NCBI GenBank assembly: GCA_020796225.1
Contig: CM036753.1
Location: 81,841,941 to 81,905,940, forward strand
Direction: 5' to 3'
Origin: Arion vulgaris
Taxonomy: Eukaryota; Mollusca; Gastropoda; Stylommatophora; Arionidae
DNA: 64,000 nucleotides
Shown here: piece after piece, positions 18,133-27,729 of the stretch
Layout: each line of letters begins with the position of its first letter
Numbering within the stretch: position 1 is the stretch's first letter
The notes under the pieces: model-generated
Seen by the model: only the letters and a program-made list of their open reading frames with translations
What the model was told of the DNA's origin: nothing
Databases searched by the model: none
Translations under genes and position numbers: made by a program

Positions 18133-20235
18133 TAGTTCGTTCCAAAATTCGTGATCATCTTTACCGACCGATATAAAATCAACCACTTGACAGAAATTCT
18201 TGATTTTTATATTTTTAGATAGGTAACAGTGACGACGTTCCAAAAGTATTCTTTGCCCACCCAAACCTTTAGTTATGTAAGATTTGAATTATATGTTATT
18301 ACTAATTTAACAGCGATGTTGATTTGGTATGATTTTAGAATGTTAACGGTACGAAAGTGAAGTATTGACGTCAAGATGCCAATGTGCGCTCCACGTACAA
18401 TTCAGCAGTAGTTAAAATCAGGAATCCCGTGAAATTAATCATTTCACACTGTATGTGAAAGATTGTCATTGGCGTGTCACAAACCATTTATTTGCATTAC
18501 TTGAAGCGGAAGGTACTATTTTATTATCAGTATTAGAAATGAGTTTGAAGTGTAAATTCACTACCATGCAGAAGGTGATTGCACAACTGTCTACTTCTGC
18601 AGAGAAGCCAGACGTGGTGGTTTATATCACAACTTACAAGACCCGAAGAGGAGAACACAACATGCTCTTGGTATAAGTAGAATGTCATTTTGCCGTTGGA
18701 TAGAACAGGACTGTAGTGATGAACGTAAAAACACAGAAAGGCCGGAAACGGAAAACTGACGATTTCGATAAAGATGTTATTGTGGGAGAGATTCATAAAA
18801 TGTTTAAGGCCAATGATGTGGTTACACTACGTAAATTGAAATCACGTCTGCGAATTCAATGTGATATTGATATATCTAAACCGCCTTATGGAGAGTTGTT
18901 AAGTGCAGCGGTTTCATTTTTTAGAAATCTAGTACAGGTCGGAATATAGTTTGTGAGAAAAAGCATCTGATAGCTGCACGATGCAAATATCTGTGGGAGA
19001 TACGGAAGCGTAGGACGGAAGGTTACGATATTGTATATCTGGACGAATCGTGGGTAAATGCTCACCATACGTGTGATAAAGAATGGCAATCACTAGACGG
19101 AACTAAGAAAAGGGAAATTCCAAGCAGCAAGGGGCAACGAATTGTGATAGGTTATGCAGGCAGCAAAGCAAATGGTCTTGTCAGTGGCGCAGAACTTCTT
19201 TTCCAAGCACTGTCTACAGATGGTAGGGACTACCACACCGAAATAAACGGACTTATTTTCAGGGATTGGTTAGCGAACACGCTTCTGCCTGCTCTGGATA
19301 GACCGTCGTGTATTGTAATGGACAATGCCTTCTATCATAATGTAGTGGCACATGCAGACAAAATTGTCACCTCATCAAGCACAAAACAAGACATCATGGC
19401 GTGGCTTGCAAAAGAAAATATATCGTTTTGTTGCAACAATTTCAAAACTGAGTTGTTGCAACTGGTGAGACAGACTAAGAAGTCAAAGATTTTTATAATC
19501 GATAAAGTCATTGCTGAGCACGGCCACACTTCTCTTCGATTACCACCTTGCGCCATTCACATCTAAATCCCATTGAACGTGTGGGCTGCAATCAAAGGTC
19601 AAGTTGCAGCAGTAAACAAGACTTTCAAACTTCGTGATGTAAAAGTCCTAACACGTGATGCCCTCTCAAAAATAAATATAGAATACTGGAACAAATGTGA
19701 AGAGCATGTGCTCCGAGAAGAAGAGGCATATTGGCAACGAGATGGTTTGCATTTTCTCAGCCCCAGCAGTAGTCAATCTCTTCGACTCTTCAGACTCCGA
19801 ATCTAATAGCTAACATCCCATCTGCTTTCACCTTCACCAATTGCCTCACAATACCAGGGACTGGCAACAACTACCAAACGTACGCCAATTTGATCGCCAA
19901 AGATAATATCAATATATAAAAACACTCATGAAGAAAAAGCTAACCATGTCACATTGCTTTTTATAATATGTAATAAGGTTACGCCTTTGCAAACATTCGC
20001 CACCATTTTGTGTATTACTGTAAATTCTAAACTTTGATTATCATTTTGTTGTGCTTATGCAAAATTATATAACAAAAACGTTTTTGCATCAACTAAGCTA
20101 CCTACCAATTAGTTAAACATGGATTCGTAACGTCATAAGGTATATAAGACTGCATGCAAAAATTACTTATTTTAAACCTATTTTTATTACGTACAAATTA
20201 AACCTTAGTGTGATCACGAATTTTGGAACGAACTA
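18133..20235 (+). mobile_element. Tc1/mariner-group DNA transposon, second family member (wide DDE spacing)
   Basis: The termini are inverted repeats of about 25 bp, TAGTTCGTTCCAAAATTCGT at the left and its complement ending at 20235, each flanked by TA (18131-18132 and 20236-20237). A subterminal motif CTGCATGCAAAAAT near 20148 also occurs near the right end of the first element (about 15954). The element is about 2.1 kb with one transposase gene, and it sits immediately right of the CT array. The right end includes a 9-bp TGTATTACC expansion. Confidence 0.9.
18539..19800 (+). pseudogene. Transposase of the second transposon (frameshifted)
   Basis: It begins MSLKCKFTTMQKVIAQL at 18539. Pieces in successive frames follow: a basic patch GRKRKTDDFDKDVI, VTLRKLKSRLRIQCDID (helix-turn-helix-like), then CEKKHLIAARCKYL and DIVYLDESWVNAHHT (first Asp), PSSKGQRIVIGYAGS, DGRDYHTEINGLIFRDWL, RPSCIVMDNAFYHNVV (second Asp), IDKVIAEHGHTSLRLPP. 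The NPIE Glu motif lies at 19565-19580 and is disrupted by a frameshift (IPLNVWAAIKGQVA follows). Spacing is equivalent to the first copy. At least four breaks make it inactive. Confidence 0.85.
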
Positions 20236-20264
20236 TAGAAAATACTTTACTATATATTACCTGT

Positions 20265-20342
20265 ATTGCCTGTATTACTTGTATTACCTGTATTACCTGT
20301 ATTACCTGTATTACCTGTATTACCTGTATTACCTGTATTACA
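20265..20342. repeat. 9-bp tandem repeat TGTATTACC
   Basis: About eight head-to-tail copies just outside the transposon right terminus. The YLY-rich ORF there is an artefact. Confidence 0.9.
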
Positions 20343-20344
20343 TA

Positions 20345-21328
20345 GTATTTTCTTCCTGGTATTTTTTCTTCCGTCTTTTCTACTTCCGTTTTTATGATTA
20401 ATTATTTTATTTTTATTGTGTGTTCTGTGAACTTAACTGCTCGTGAAAGTTATACGCTTTAAATTATTTCAGAGCTTACAGTCAGACTAGTTTTCTGATG
20501 GTACAAGTGCTCTGTTTGCAACATTGTCTGTGTCAGCTGTAGACAAACATTTTCTTCTTGAAAAGTTTTTTTTCTTTCGTCGAGCTGAAGTAATTACTCT
20601 TATTTATTTGTAAGTCTGTAGAAGGAGCTGTTTTCTTAACCGATTGTCTTCATAGATTTCCATCTCTCTAGTTAGACTGATATTCAACAGGTTGGTTTCC
20701 TAACGATGTTGTCTTCTACTTTACTAGAAAGTATAGTGACTATTGTCCCTGTAATGTTCTCGACATTTGCCATATAGGTAATGTCGATGGGAGACCAGAA
20801 TCAACGTTGCTCGACCGTGCTATATCGCCGTTTGGTTCGCGACTGCGTCTTCGTCCAATAGAATACTTGCTTAAATCGCAGCTGTCACTTAACTTATATC
20901 GATCATCCAACTCTCCATCACATGTGTACACGCATTGTTAGTGTTGTCGGTTATCTATTCTGTCTGAACTGATGTTACGATTTGCAAATTTGTGTTTCCA
21001 TGTAGCTTAGCCTGAATGTATAATGTTTTCTCATCTAACATATATTCTCATGCTGTTTTGCAGTTAAGAGACAGCAGGTGCTGCATGCTTTCAGATATGT
21101 AATATGCTTTTCACAAATTTGAAACAATGTAATACTAAAATATGTTTAGTTTATCGTAGATCATCATCACTGCGCATTGACCCATTAGTCCATAGTGCCC
21201 GATCTCCTCAGGTGTATCTCTCAATCTGGCAACTAACAACAATTCTTTGTTGTTTTACTAATCTTCTTTTCCTACCAGTATAATAGTCCTCTTGTCGAGC
21301 TACACCACATTTGACTTGGTATTCTTGC
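20345..21328. other. Unassigned sequence
   Basis: Close to 1 kb with no recognisable gene. A 63-codon minus-strand frame at 20740-20931 matches nothing I know. The base composition is less AT-rich than its surroundings, so it could be old element sequence or host DNA. Confidence 0.4.
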
Positions 21329-21329
21329 A

Positions 21330-21590
21330 TTCTTATTCTTCGAAGCCTCCATATCGACCACTTGTTAACCACTCTGTATTATTTGTATGTGATCTGAGCC
21401 TAAAAGTGATTGTATGTTGTGCCAGTTATGCACCTACAAGTAGGTCAGCACATCCAATTTCTCTTGCTTTTTATTTACTAGGGTAGCTTCCTAGGTCCTG
21501 CATCATTCGTCTCTACGACATGCCTTGTAGGTTGCAGTGTACATTCTTTGATTCCCTTGCGGGCCCTGGTACCACACTTGCGTTCTTGCA
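21330..21590 (-). mobile_element. Dispersed repeat family A (about 260 bp)
   Basis: Shares GACCACTTGTTAACCACTCT, GTGCCAGTTATGC, TTATTTACTAGGGTAGCTTC and CGACATGCCTTGTAGG with copies at 23403, 26760, 32088, 39300 (opposite strand) and 59035. Two copies show a (GAA)n run (plus strand TTC) at the CCATATCGACCACTT end, so I set that as the 3' terminus, giving minus orientation. No inverted termini or clear tRNA head are visible; it is probably a SINE or a LINE 3' end. Confidence 0.8.
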
Positions 21591-21639
21591 TTCGAGTTTG
21601 TGTTGTAGAGTTCATAGTGAAATTATGTACAAACACTTA

Positions 21640-22200
21640 GAGATTACAAATACAGCCGACCAGCTGAAATATATACACAGTCTCACCTTAGGATCATAAT
21701 ATCAGCTGACAGCGAACATAACACATGACAAATTCAAATATCAGCCTGGACATCTTGAATTATATACAAACTATCTAAAGAAAAGCTGGAATAAAACAGA
21801 TAACCTGAAATAATGACACAAAATCATCACTTAATCTGAATGAACTGGAACAAACATAAATCATCTAGCTAAATTTCTTGAGGACTAACATGCAAGCCAC
21901 TTTATCTCCATAGCATGTAGAGTCACAAGCATAGAGAAAATTCTGATCAGCTAGTTAATGCCCTGATTCCATGAGATCATGCAGTAGCCACCAAAATCAC
22001 CACTTCTTCCATTACAAATTTGACTGATCAATGAAGCACATGATCGATGCTGTCGAAAAACCTGACATCGATAAAGCTCTAATGCCGACGATTTCAGAAA
22101 TAGCGTGCTCTGTTCACAGACTACTGGCTATTCTGTCAAGTGTTCTAATCAGTACTGAGTTGTCGTTTCCTTCAATATATCTTGTTCGCTTTCAATAATG
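21640..22200 (-). pseudogene. Decayed RNase H-LINE remnant (left copy)
   Basis: Scattered matches in the same order to 24838-25330 (ATATCAGCCTGGAC, TTGAATTATATACA, CACCAAAATCACCACTTC) indicate a heavily eroded copy of the same element. No reading frame survives. Confidence 0.45.
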
Positions 22201-22439
22201 ATGCATATAGATATTTCATGCTGTATTTAAACTTCTTCATTAAAAAGCAATATCTTTAAGGAAAACACACCGTTTAAACGTCTTTGACCATTAAGATATA
22301 TGTTGCAGCGCGACATGGTCAAAACTGGGTTTAATGACACGACAAACAGATCTCTTGAAAGATTTAAAGGTATGCAAACACTGAACCAACATATCACTTT
22401 AAGCGTCTCCTGTCATGTACCCACATAAAAAGGGAGATT

Positions 22440-22950
22440 AACATATATCACAACACTCTTCAAAGAATGGAGAGATAGACAGAACAACTTTCTTCAACAG
22501 AACTCATACATATAACAAGTCACCCTTTCAAACAGAACTCTACGTATACACAAAACCTCCTTCAAACAGAATCCTCCATAACCAGCACTCTTCTTCAAAC
22601 AGAACCTCATAATATACAGCACGAGCTCTTCCAAACAGAACCTCATACATATACACAGAACATTCCAATAGAATCAATATAACAAAACATACTTCAAACA
22701 GAACCTCAAATGAAGAACTCTTCTTCAAAAGAACCTCATACATCATACCAAAAACTCTTCTTCAAGAAGATAGCTGATAGTATATACACAAATCACATCA
22801 CTTCAAAGAGACTATACTAAACAGACATTCTTAAACAGAATATACATATCACAGAGCACCTCTTCTTAAACAGCTCACATATCCAAGAATGCCATTCAAA
22901 CAGAACTATCATATACAAAAAACATTCTAAAAAGAAGCCCAAGATTCACA
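22440..22950. repeat. About 37-bp tandem array, degraded
   Basis: The unit contains CTCTTCTTCAAACAGAACCT then CATACATATACACAAA. Copies vary by many small deletions. One similar unit sits at 25935-25980 in the related right-hand block. Confidence 0.85.
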
Positions 22951-23402
22951 AACATAGTCTCAGAGACCTGATACAAACATAATGAGTCCAGACATATTGT
23001 CACATTATATGTTATACGAGCTCAAAAAGTACAATGAACTGAAAGTGTTGTGTATTTTCCAGTTACTAGTTCACTCTAAGATCAGAATATGAATGTCATT
23101 ATCGTTTCCATTTATCAGATAGAGATTCAAGACTTAGAAGTGTCATCTGAATGAGGTATGAGTGAAACAAGAGCACACATGCATCAAGGAGGACAGACAG
23201 AAATCTGGTGCAACAACAGAAGGGGAAAAAATAGCACAAGGTGTGGTCATCTTTAAGAAGAAGGTAGTGTACACTATAGATTGAAGTCTTCCCTATATTT
23301 CGCAACTGTGTTCTTTCAGACAAGCAACTTCAAAACGAAAAATTTGTTAAAATTCGAACATGATTGAAATAGAAACTCAAAGACTAAAATGACCAGTTAG
23401 AC
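22951..23402. repeat. Left copy of a dispersed block related to 26030-26760
   Basis: Shares GTATTTTCCAGTTACT and ATATGAATGTCATTATCGTT with 26300-26380. The flanking order (37-bp unit, this block, family A repeat) is the same on both sides. Confidence 0.6.
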
Positions 23403-23525
23403 ATTATTCTTCTTGGGTCCATCTTGACCACTTGTAAGCATCTATGATTTCTTTGTCTGTGTATCTGAGCCAGATGATTGTACGTTGGCAGTTACGCCTA
23501 GTGCCTGAAATCCGATTTTCTCGAT
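23403..23525 (-). mobile_element. Dispersed repeat family A, degraded
   Basis: GACCACTTGTAA, GTATCTGAGCCAGATGATTG, CGTTGGCAGTTACGCC and AATCCGATTTTCTCGATACT follow the family order with many changes. Truncated where the Penelope-like element begins. Confidence 0.6.
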
Positions 23526-23534
23526 ACTTATTTA

Positions 23535-24430
23535 TTGTCTTCAATGGCTTTCGTTGGTCACACATCTCTCGCCTTGTTACGACATCCTATTTACTTGCTT
23601 CCCTCATGTCGGTCTACTACAAGCCTGAACATGTATTCTTTCTTCCCTTCAGTTCTGGCTCCAGGAGCTTTAGCATTTTCTTTGCTTCCTTGCGACTCTG
23701 TGCAAAGAGACGACATTTTTCTCGATAACTCACGAGATGCTGGATTTCTTTCTGAGCCTCGGATAAGAGGCTTTGCTTTTCTGCTATGCGAGCGCGTTCG
23801 CAAATTCTCGCCAGAGCTCTCTAACCGCATAGAACTTCCAATTCTGACAGGGGAAGCTTGTAACTTTCCACCTCTGTTCCCTTGGAAAGTCTTATTCCGT
23901 CATCTCTCCATTCTTCAGTCTGATCCTGAGACACGTTCAATCTTCCAACACTATCCTTTGGTGGCGTACAGACGGGACAGAAGCCTTAAGGATATGTTGG
24001 TTCTGATCGCCTCAAGCCTAATATCCAAGTCATTTTGGCACCATCCAGTGTGGCCGTCGGCGCTGCAACACTTGTGCTTATGTCATACAGACCCGCACGG
24101 TGTCTTTTCCAAAACCACGTTCGTTGTTGAAGACAGTTTCACATGCGAGTCCCGTAATATTATCTATGCCATTATCTGCAAGCGGTGCAACAAGGCCTAT
24201 ATTGGGAAACCGGCAGGAGACTCAGTGACCGATTCGCCCAACACTTGCGCGATATACGCCAATGCTCTGTGACCCTGTAGCTACCCATTTCAATGATACT
24301 GGCCATTCAGGAGCTTGCGATGTCAGGTCAAGCCATCCGATCATGTTCCTCTGATGATCGTAGTCGATTTGCTCTGGAGAATCGGTTGATTTCTTTGTAT
24401 GGTACCTTGCGACCACGGGCTCAACGTATT
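23535..24430 (+). pseudogene. Penelope-like RT C-terminus plus GIY-YIG endonuclease (frameshifted)
   Basis: The open frame to 24272 includes HYPLVAYRRDRSLKDMLV (conserved RT/linker region), DSFTCESRNIIYAIICKRC and NKAYIG, which carry the IY and YIG signatures with a Cys pair. Just after YIG a frameshift is needed to read GRRLSDRFAQHLRDI, holding the conserved Arg of GIY-YIG nucleases, and another for VATHFNDTGHS. The last part, DDRSRFALENRLISLYGTLR (the Glu in ALENRLI fits the family's metal-binding Glu), lies near 24350-24410. RT catalytic motifs are missing. N-terminal residues before about codon 60 are not recognisable. Confidence 0.8.
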
Positions 24431-24683
24431 ACATTCTTATGCTTCTTAGTACTTTCTCTTCCTATGCTTTGTACTCTATATGGGTATATGTTGCATGTAT
24501 TCAAGTTATATATTTACTAGATGTTTCATTGTTTCTTTTCCGTTCTATTTCTAGTTTTTATGTGTTTTTTTGTGTTACATTTATTTCGTTATTCGTTTTT
24601 ATTCCAGCTTTTCCTTAGATACGTTTGTATTTGGTCGTCCATTTGTGTTTCATTTTAATTTGTCACTCCTGTTTGTTCGTTTG

Positions 24684-24715
24684 CTTGATAAAGGCCTTGT
24701 TGGTCGAAACGTTGC
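24684..24715 (+). ncRNA. Hammerhead-like motif in the Penelope 3' region (degenerate)
   Basis: The DNA reads CTTGATAAAGGCC, a short loop, GGTCGAAACGTTGC. This resembles the hammerhead core (CUGANGA, stem II, GAAA), with GGCC/GGTC able to pair as stem II. The position expected to be the catalytic G8 is A here, so self-cleavage is doubtful. Three related motifs occur in the window. Confidence 0.45.
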
Positions 24716-24837
24716 TGTTTATCGTCACTGTTTCTGTTTTTGTAAAACTATAGTACTTTGTTTGTACATGTTTCACTATTTACCAAGTTTTACTGCAGTC
24801 TTCCCTCTATTTCGATGTTGTAGATTCATCACTTTGC

Positions 24838-25330
24838 TTGAATTATATACACCCTATCTCCCTTAGGGATTCAGAATATCAGCCTGGACCATTGCTTGCA
24901 GGCTTTTTACAGCAGCCATACATGCAACCATATCGACACGTTCATTTTCACTTACATCTGCACGTCTTGGAACCAACATAAAACTCATTTTTCTCAGCCT
25001 ACATTTCTTGTAGGACTCCAACATTTGCTCCCAAGTCCAGCTTGTTTCAATCTTCCTGAGCATGCTCATTGAGTCACTAGGACAACATGCATCGATCAAA
25101 ATCTCTGACTCCAGCTTTAGTTACTGCCATGATTTCCATACTGAGAACATGCTTATAGTCAACTCAAAATCACCACTGTCTTCCATTACAACATCCTCTT
25201 TGACCTGATCAATGTAAGCCCATGAACTCCACACGTGTCGACACACTGACCCATCTGTATAAATGATTACATCATCCTCAGACGAGTTCTCAGAAATTAG
25301 CGCCTGTACCTCTGCTTCCACTTCTACTGA
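24838..25330 (-). pseudogene. RNase H-domain LINE fragment
   Basis: The minus strand gives DDVIIYTDGSVCRH (TDGS holds the first catalytic Asp of RNase H1), then broken frames with EILIDACCPSDSMSMLRKIE (DSMSML fits the Asp of the third motif), RKMSFMLVPRRADVSENERV and DMVACMAAVKSLQ. The usual HAGxxGNExAD box has decayed to RADVSENERVD. It belongs to the RNase H-bearing LINE groups (I-like). The RT lies outside. The left copy at 21640-22200 is far more eroded. Confidence 0.8.
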
Positions 25331-25618
25331 GTTTTCTTGTCTGTATTCTATATCAAGTATAACTACGTTTTCTTGTCTGTATTCTATATCAAGTATAACT
25401 GAGTTTTGTTGTCTGTATTCTATATCAAGTATAACTACGTTTTCTTGTCTGTATTCTATATCAAGTATATCTGTGATTTCTTGTCTGTATTCTATATTAA
25501 GTATATCTGTGTTTGTTTTCTTGTCTGTATTCTATATCAAGTATATCTGTGATTTCTTGTCTGTATTCTATATTAAGTATATCTGTGTTTTTTTGTCTGT
25601 TTTCTATATCAAGTATGA
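25326..25618. repeat. 36-bp tandem array (about 8 copies)
   Basis: The unit contains TTTCTTGTCTGTATTCTATA followed by TCAAGTATAACT. The array starts inside the RNase H-LINE fragment, so it grew after that insertion. The Ser/Tyr-rich ORF is an artefact. Confidence 0.9.
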
Positions 25619-25619
25619 C

Positions 25620-26755
25620 GCCTACAGAAAAATGATGTATTTATTCATGTTGGTATTTGTAACCATTCTTCATTGAAATAAGTTCAATGTCTTGAAGTAG
25701 ACACACCTGTTGAATACAGTCCTCTGGTCTGACCCATCTCAGATATATTATAAAATCCCACGTGGACATGTGTACAAACACAATAGGATAAACATATATC
25801 AACATTTTGTGTACAAACACATTCTCTTAGAAACAGGATTTTAAACAGATAGGCAAACACACACACATTACTTTACCAGCAGGTGCTCACATGTACACAC
25901 ACTCTCTTACGAAAGCTAGTCGACATATATACACACACACACTCTTCTTCAAACAGAACCTCACACTTATACACAAACAAACATCTCTACAAAAACGATG
26001 CTTCTGGATGTGCACAAGCATACTTCGAGGCCTATACAAACAATAATTGAGTCACCTGACACACAATGTCGCATAATATATCTATCTATATCCTCTTCGT
26101 GTCCCGCTTGACATATAAGGCTTCAGAAGAGACTTCACTGTTGCCGTTCAGCTGCCTTTTACCAACCGTCTCCACGTTAGGCCACACTCCTTCAACTCTC
26201 TCTCCATCGTTTTTCTCCATGTTTCATATATATATATATAAACATAGCAAAACAAATATATGTATATATATATAAACACAGCAAATATATAACGATACTA
26301 ACATGTGTTGTATATTTTCCAGTTACTTTTGTGCACTCATAAAGTTATCACCACAATATGAATGTCATTATCGTTATCCAACATTTATCAACACTTGAGA
26401 TTTTCAACCTAATTTAGAAATTTGCCATCTGGAATAGAGCCGTAATGAAAGAGAAAAACAAAGAGTTTTACATCTCTTATCAGTGCAGTCATTAGACAGC
26501 TTTGACAACCAGGAAACCAGGAACATAAGAAGGAGGAAATACATGAAGCCAAACAATACTGATAGGTAGCCATTCAGAGATTTAAGTTACACCAAGTGAC
26601 CACATTCGTCTGAAGCCTCTCCCTTTCCTTCCATTTTTTCCACCTGCATTATTTTCCAACAACTGCAACTTTCCAAAGACGGACAAAATTTGTACATAAA
26701 CATCTCCGAACATATTCACAAGAAATAGAAACATCAAAACTACAACACATCATTA
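25620..26755. repeat. Right copy of the duplicated repeat block, with CA-rich segments
   Basis: Contains one 37-bp-type unit (CTCTTCTTCAAACAGAACCT near 25940), CACA-rich pieces, two short TA runs near 26230-26272, and GTATTTTCCAGTTACT plus ATATGAATGTCATTATCGTT shared with 23040-23110. No gene seen. Confidence 0.55.
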
Positions 26756-26759
26756 GAAC

Positions 26760-27010
26760 ATTATTCTTCTTCGAACGGTCTATATCCACCACTTGTCAAC
26801 CAGTCTGTGTTATTTGTATGTGATCTAAGCCTAAGAGCGATTGTACGTTGTGCCAGTTATGCGCCTACAAGTAGACCAGAACATCCGATTTCTGCGATAC
26901 TTTTTATTTACTAGGGTAGTTTCCTTAGGTCCTACATCAGTCGCCTTTTACGACATGCTTCGTATTATTCTTTGCTTCCTTGGAGGCCCCTGGCTCTACA
27001 CGGAGCCATT
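26760..27010 (-). mobile_element. Dispersed repeat family A
   Basis: A good copy: CCACTTGTCAACCAGTCTGT, GCGATTGTACGTTGTGCCAG, CCGATTTCTGCGA, TTATTTACTAGGGTAG, CGACATGCTTCGT. Its distal end (TTCTTTGCTTCCTTGG) has expanded into the tandem array that follows. Confidence 0.8.
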
Positions 27011-27011
27011 A

Positions 27012-27440
27012 GAACATTATTCTTTGCTTCCCTTGCGAGTCTCTGCACCACACAGAGCTATTAAGACATTATTCTTTGCTTCCTTGCGAGTCTCTGGCAC
27101 CACACGAGAGCTATTAAGACATTATTCTTTGTTTCCCTTGCGAGTCTCTGACACCACACGAGAGCTATTAAGACATTATTCTTTGCTTCCCTTGCGAGTC
27201 TCTGGCACCACACGAGAGCTATTAAGACATTATTCTTTGCTTCCTTGCAGTCTCTGGCACCACACGAGAGCTATTAAGGCATTATTCTTTGCTTCCCTTG
27301 CGAGTCTCTGACACCACACGAGAGCCATTAAGACATTATTCTTTGCTTCCCTTGCGAGTCTCTGGCACCACACGAGAGCTATTAAGACATTATTCTTTGC
27401 TTCCCTTGCGAGTCTCTGACACCACACGAGCGTTATTATG
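27012..27440. repeat. 54-bp tandem array derived from family A (8 copies)
   Basis: The unit contains ATTATTCTTTGCTTCCCTTG, CGAGTCTCTGGCACCACAC and GAGAGCTATTAAGAC; copies start near 27015, 27067, 27120, 27174 and onward. The first half is the end segment of the family A repeat. Confidence 0.95.
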
Positions 27441-27447
27441 ACGTTAA

Positions 27448-27578
27448 CCATTTCCTACTTCTGAACCGATATACTTGCTTGTGATAATTTGTAATATGAC
27501 GCAAAGTCAATATACTGGCTAGCTCAGTACACATTACTAACATTCTAGAGACAAACAATATTACGGAGTGAGAAATGG
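27448..27578. mobile_element. piggyBac-type MITE (131 bp) flanked by TTAA
   Basis: Bounded by TTAA at 27444-27447 and 27579-27582, with short inverted ends CCATTTC and GAAATGG. Internal sequence TAATATGACGCAAAG and CAATATACTGGCTA is shared, inverted, with 41700-41786, which also ends in TTAA after a CCCC-type terminus. TTAA target duplication is diagnostic of piggyBac elements. No coding sequence. Confidence 0.75.
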
Positions 27579-27582
27579 TTAA

Positions 27583-27728
27583 CGTTGCAACTGAAACTAT
27601 TATATATATAGACAGCAGAAAAACGACATAACAAAACAACCTGAATACATTAGAACTTACAGACTAAACGAGGCTAGAGGCTGTCAAGAAAATAGATCGA
27701 TCAATGGGTGAAAGAAGATTGAAATGAA
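27583..27728. other. Unassigned spacer
   Basis: Short single-copy-looking sequence with a small TA run near 27600. Confidence 0.4.
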
Positions 27729-27729
27729 T

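Larger units (their letters stand above)
23530..24800 (+). mobile_element. Penelope-like retroelement, 5'-truncated
   Basis: This block holds the C-terminal part of a Penelope-like polyprotein with its GIY-YIG endonuclease, then a non-coding 3' region with a GATAAAGGCC...GGTCGAAACG motif. That 3' region recurs at 46610-46715 (minus) and 47085-47170 (plus). Penelope-like elements pair a reverse transcriptase with a GIY-YIG nuclease and often carry hammerhead-ribozyme sequence in terminal repeats. It lies between two related blocks of older repeats. Confidence 0.8.

Noticed and set aside
20740..20931. Minus-strand 63-codon ORF of ordinary composition
   Set aside because: No recognisable domain, no repeat partner and no splice or promoter context; too short to call.
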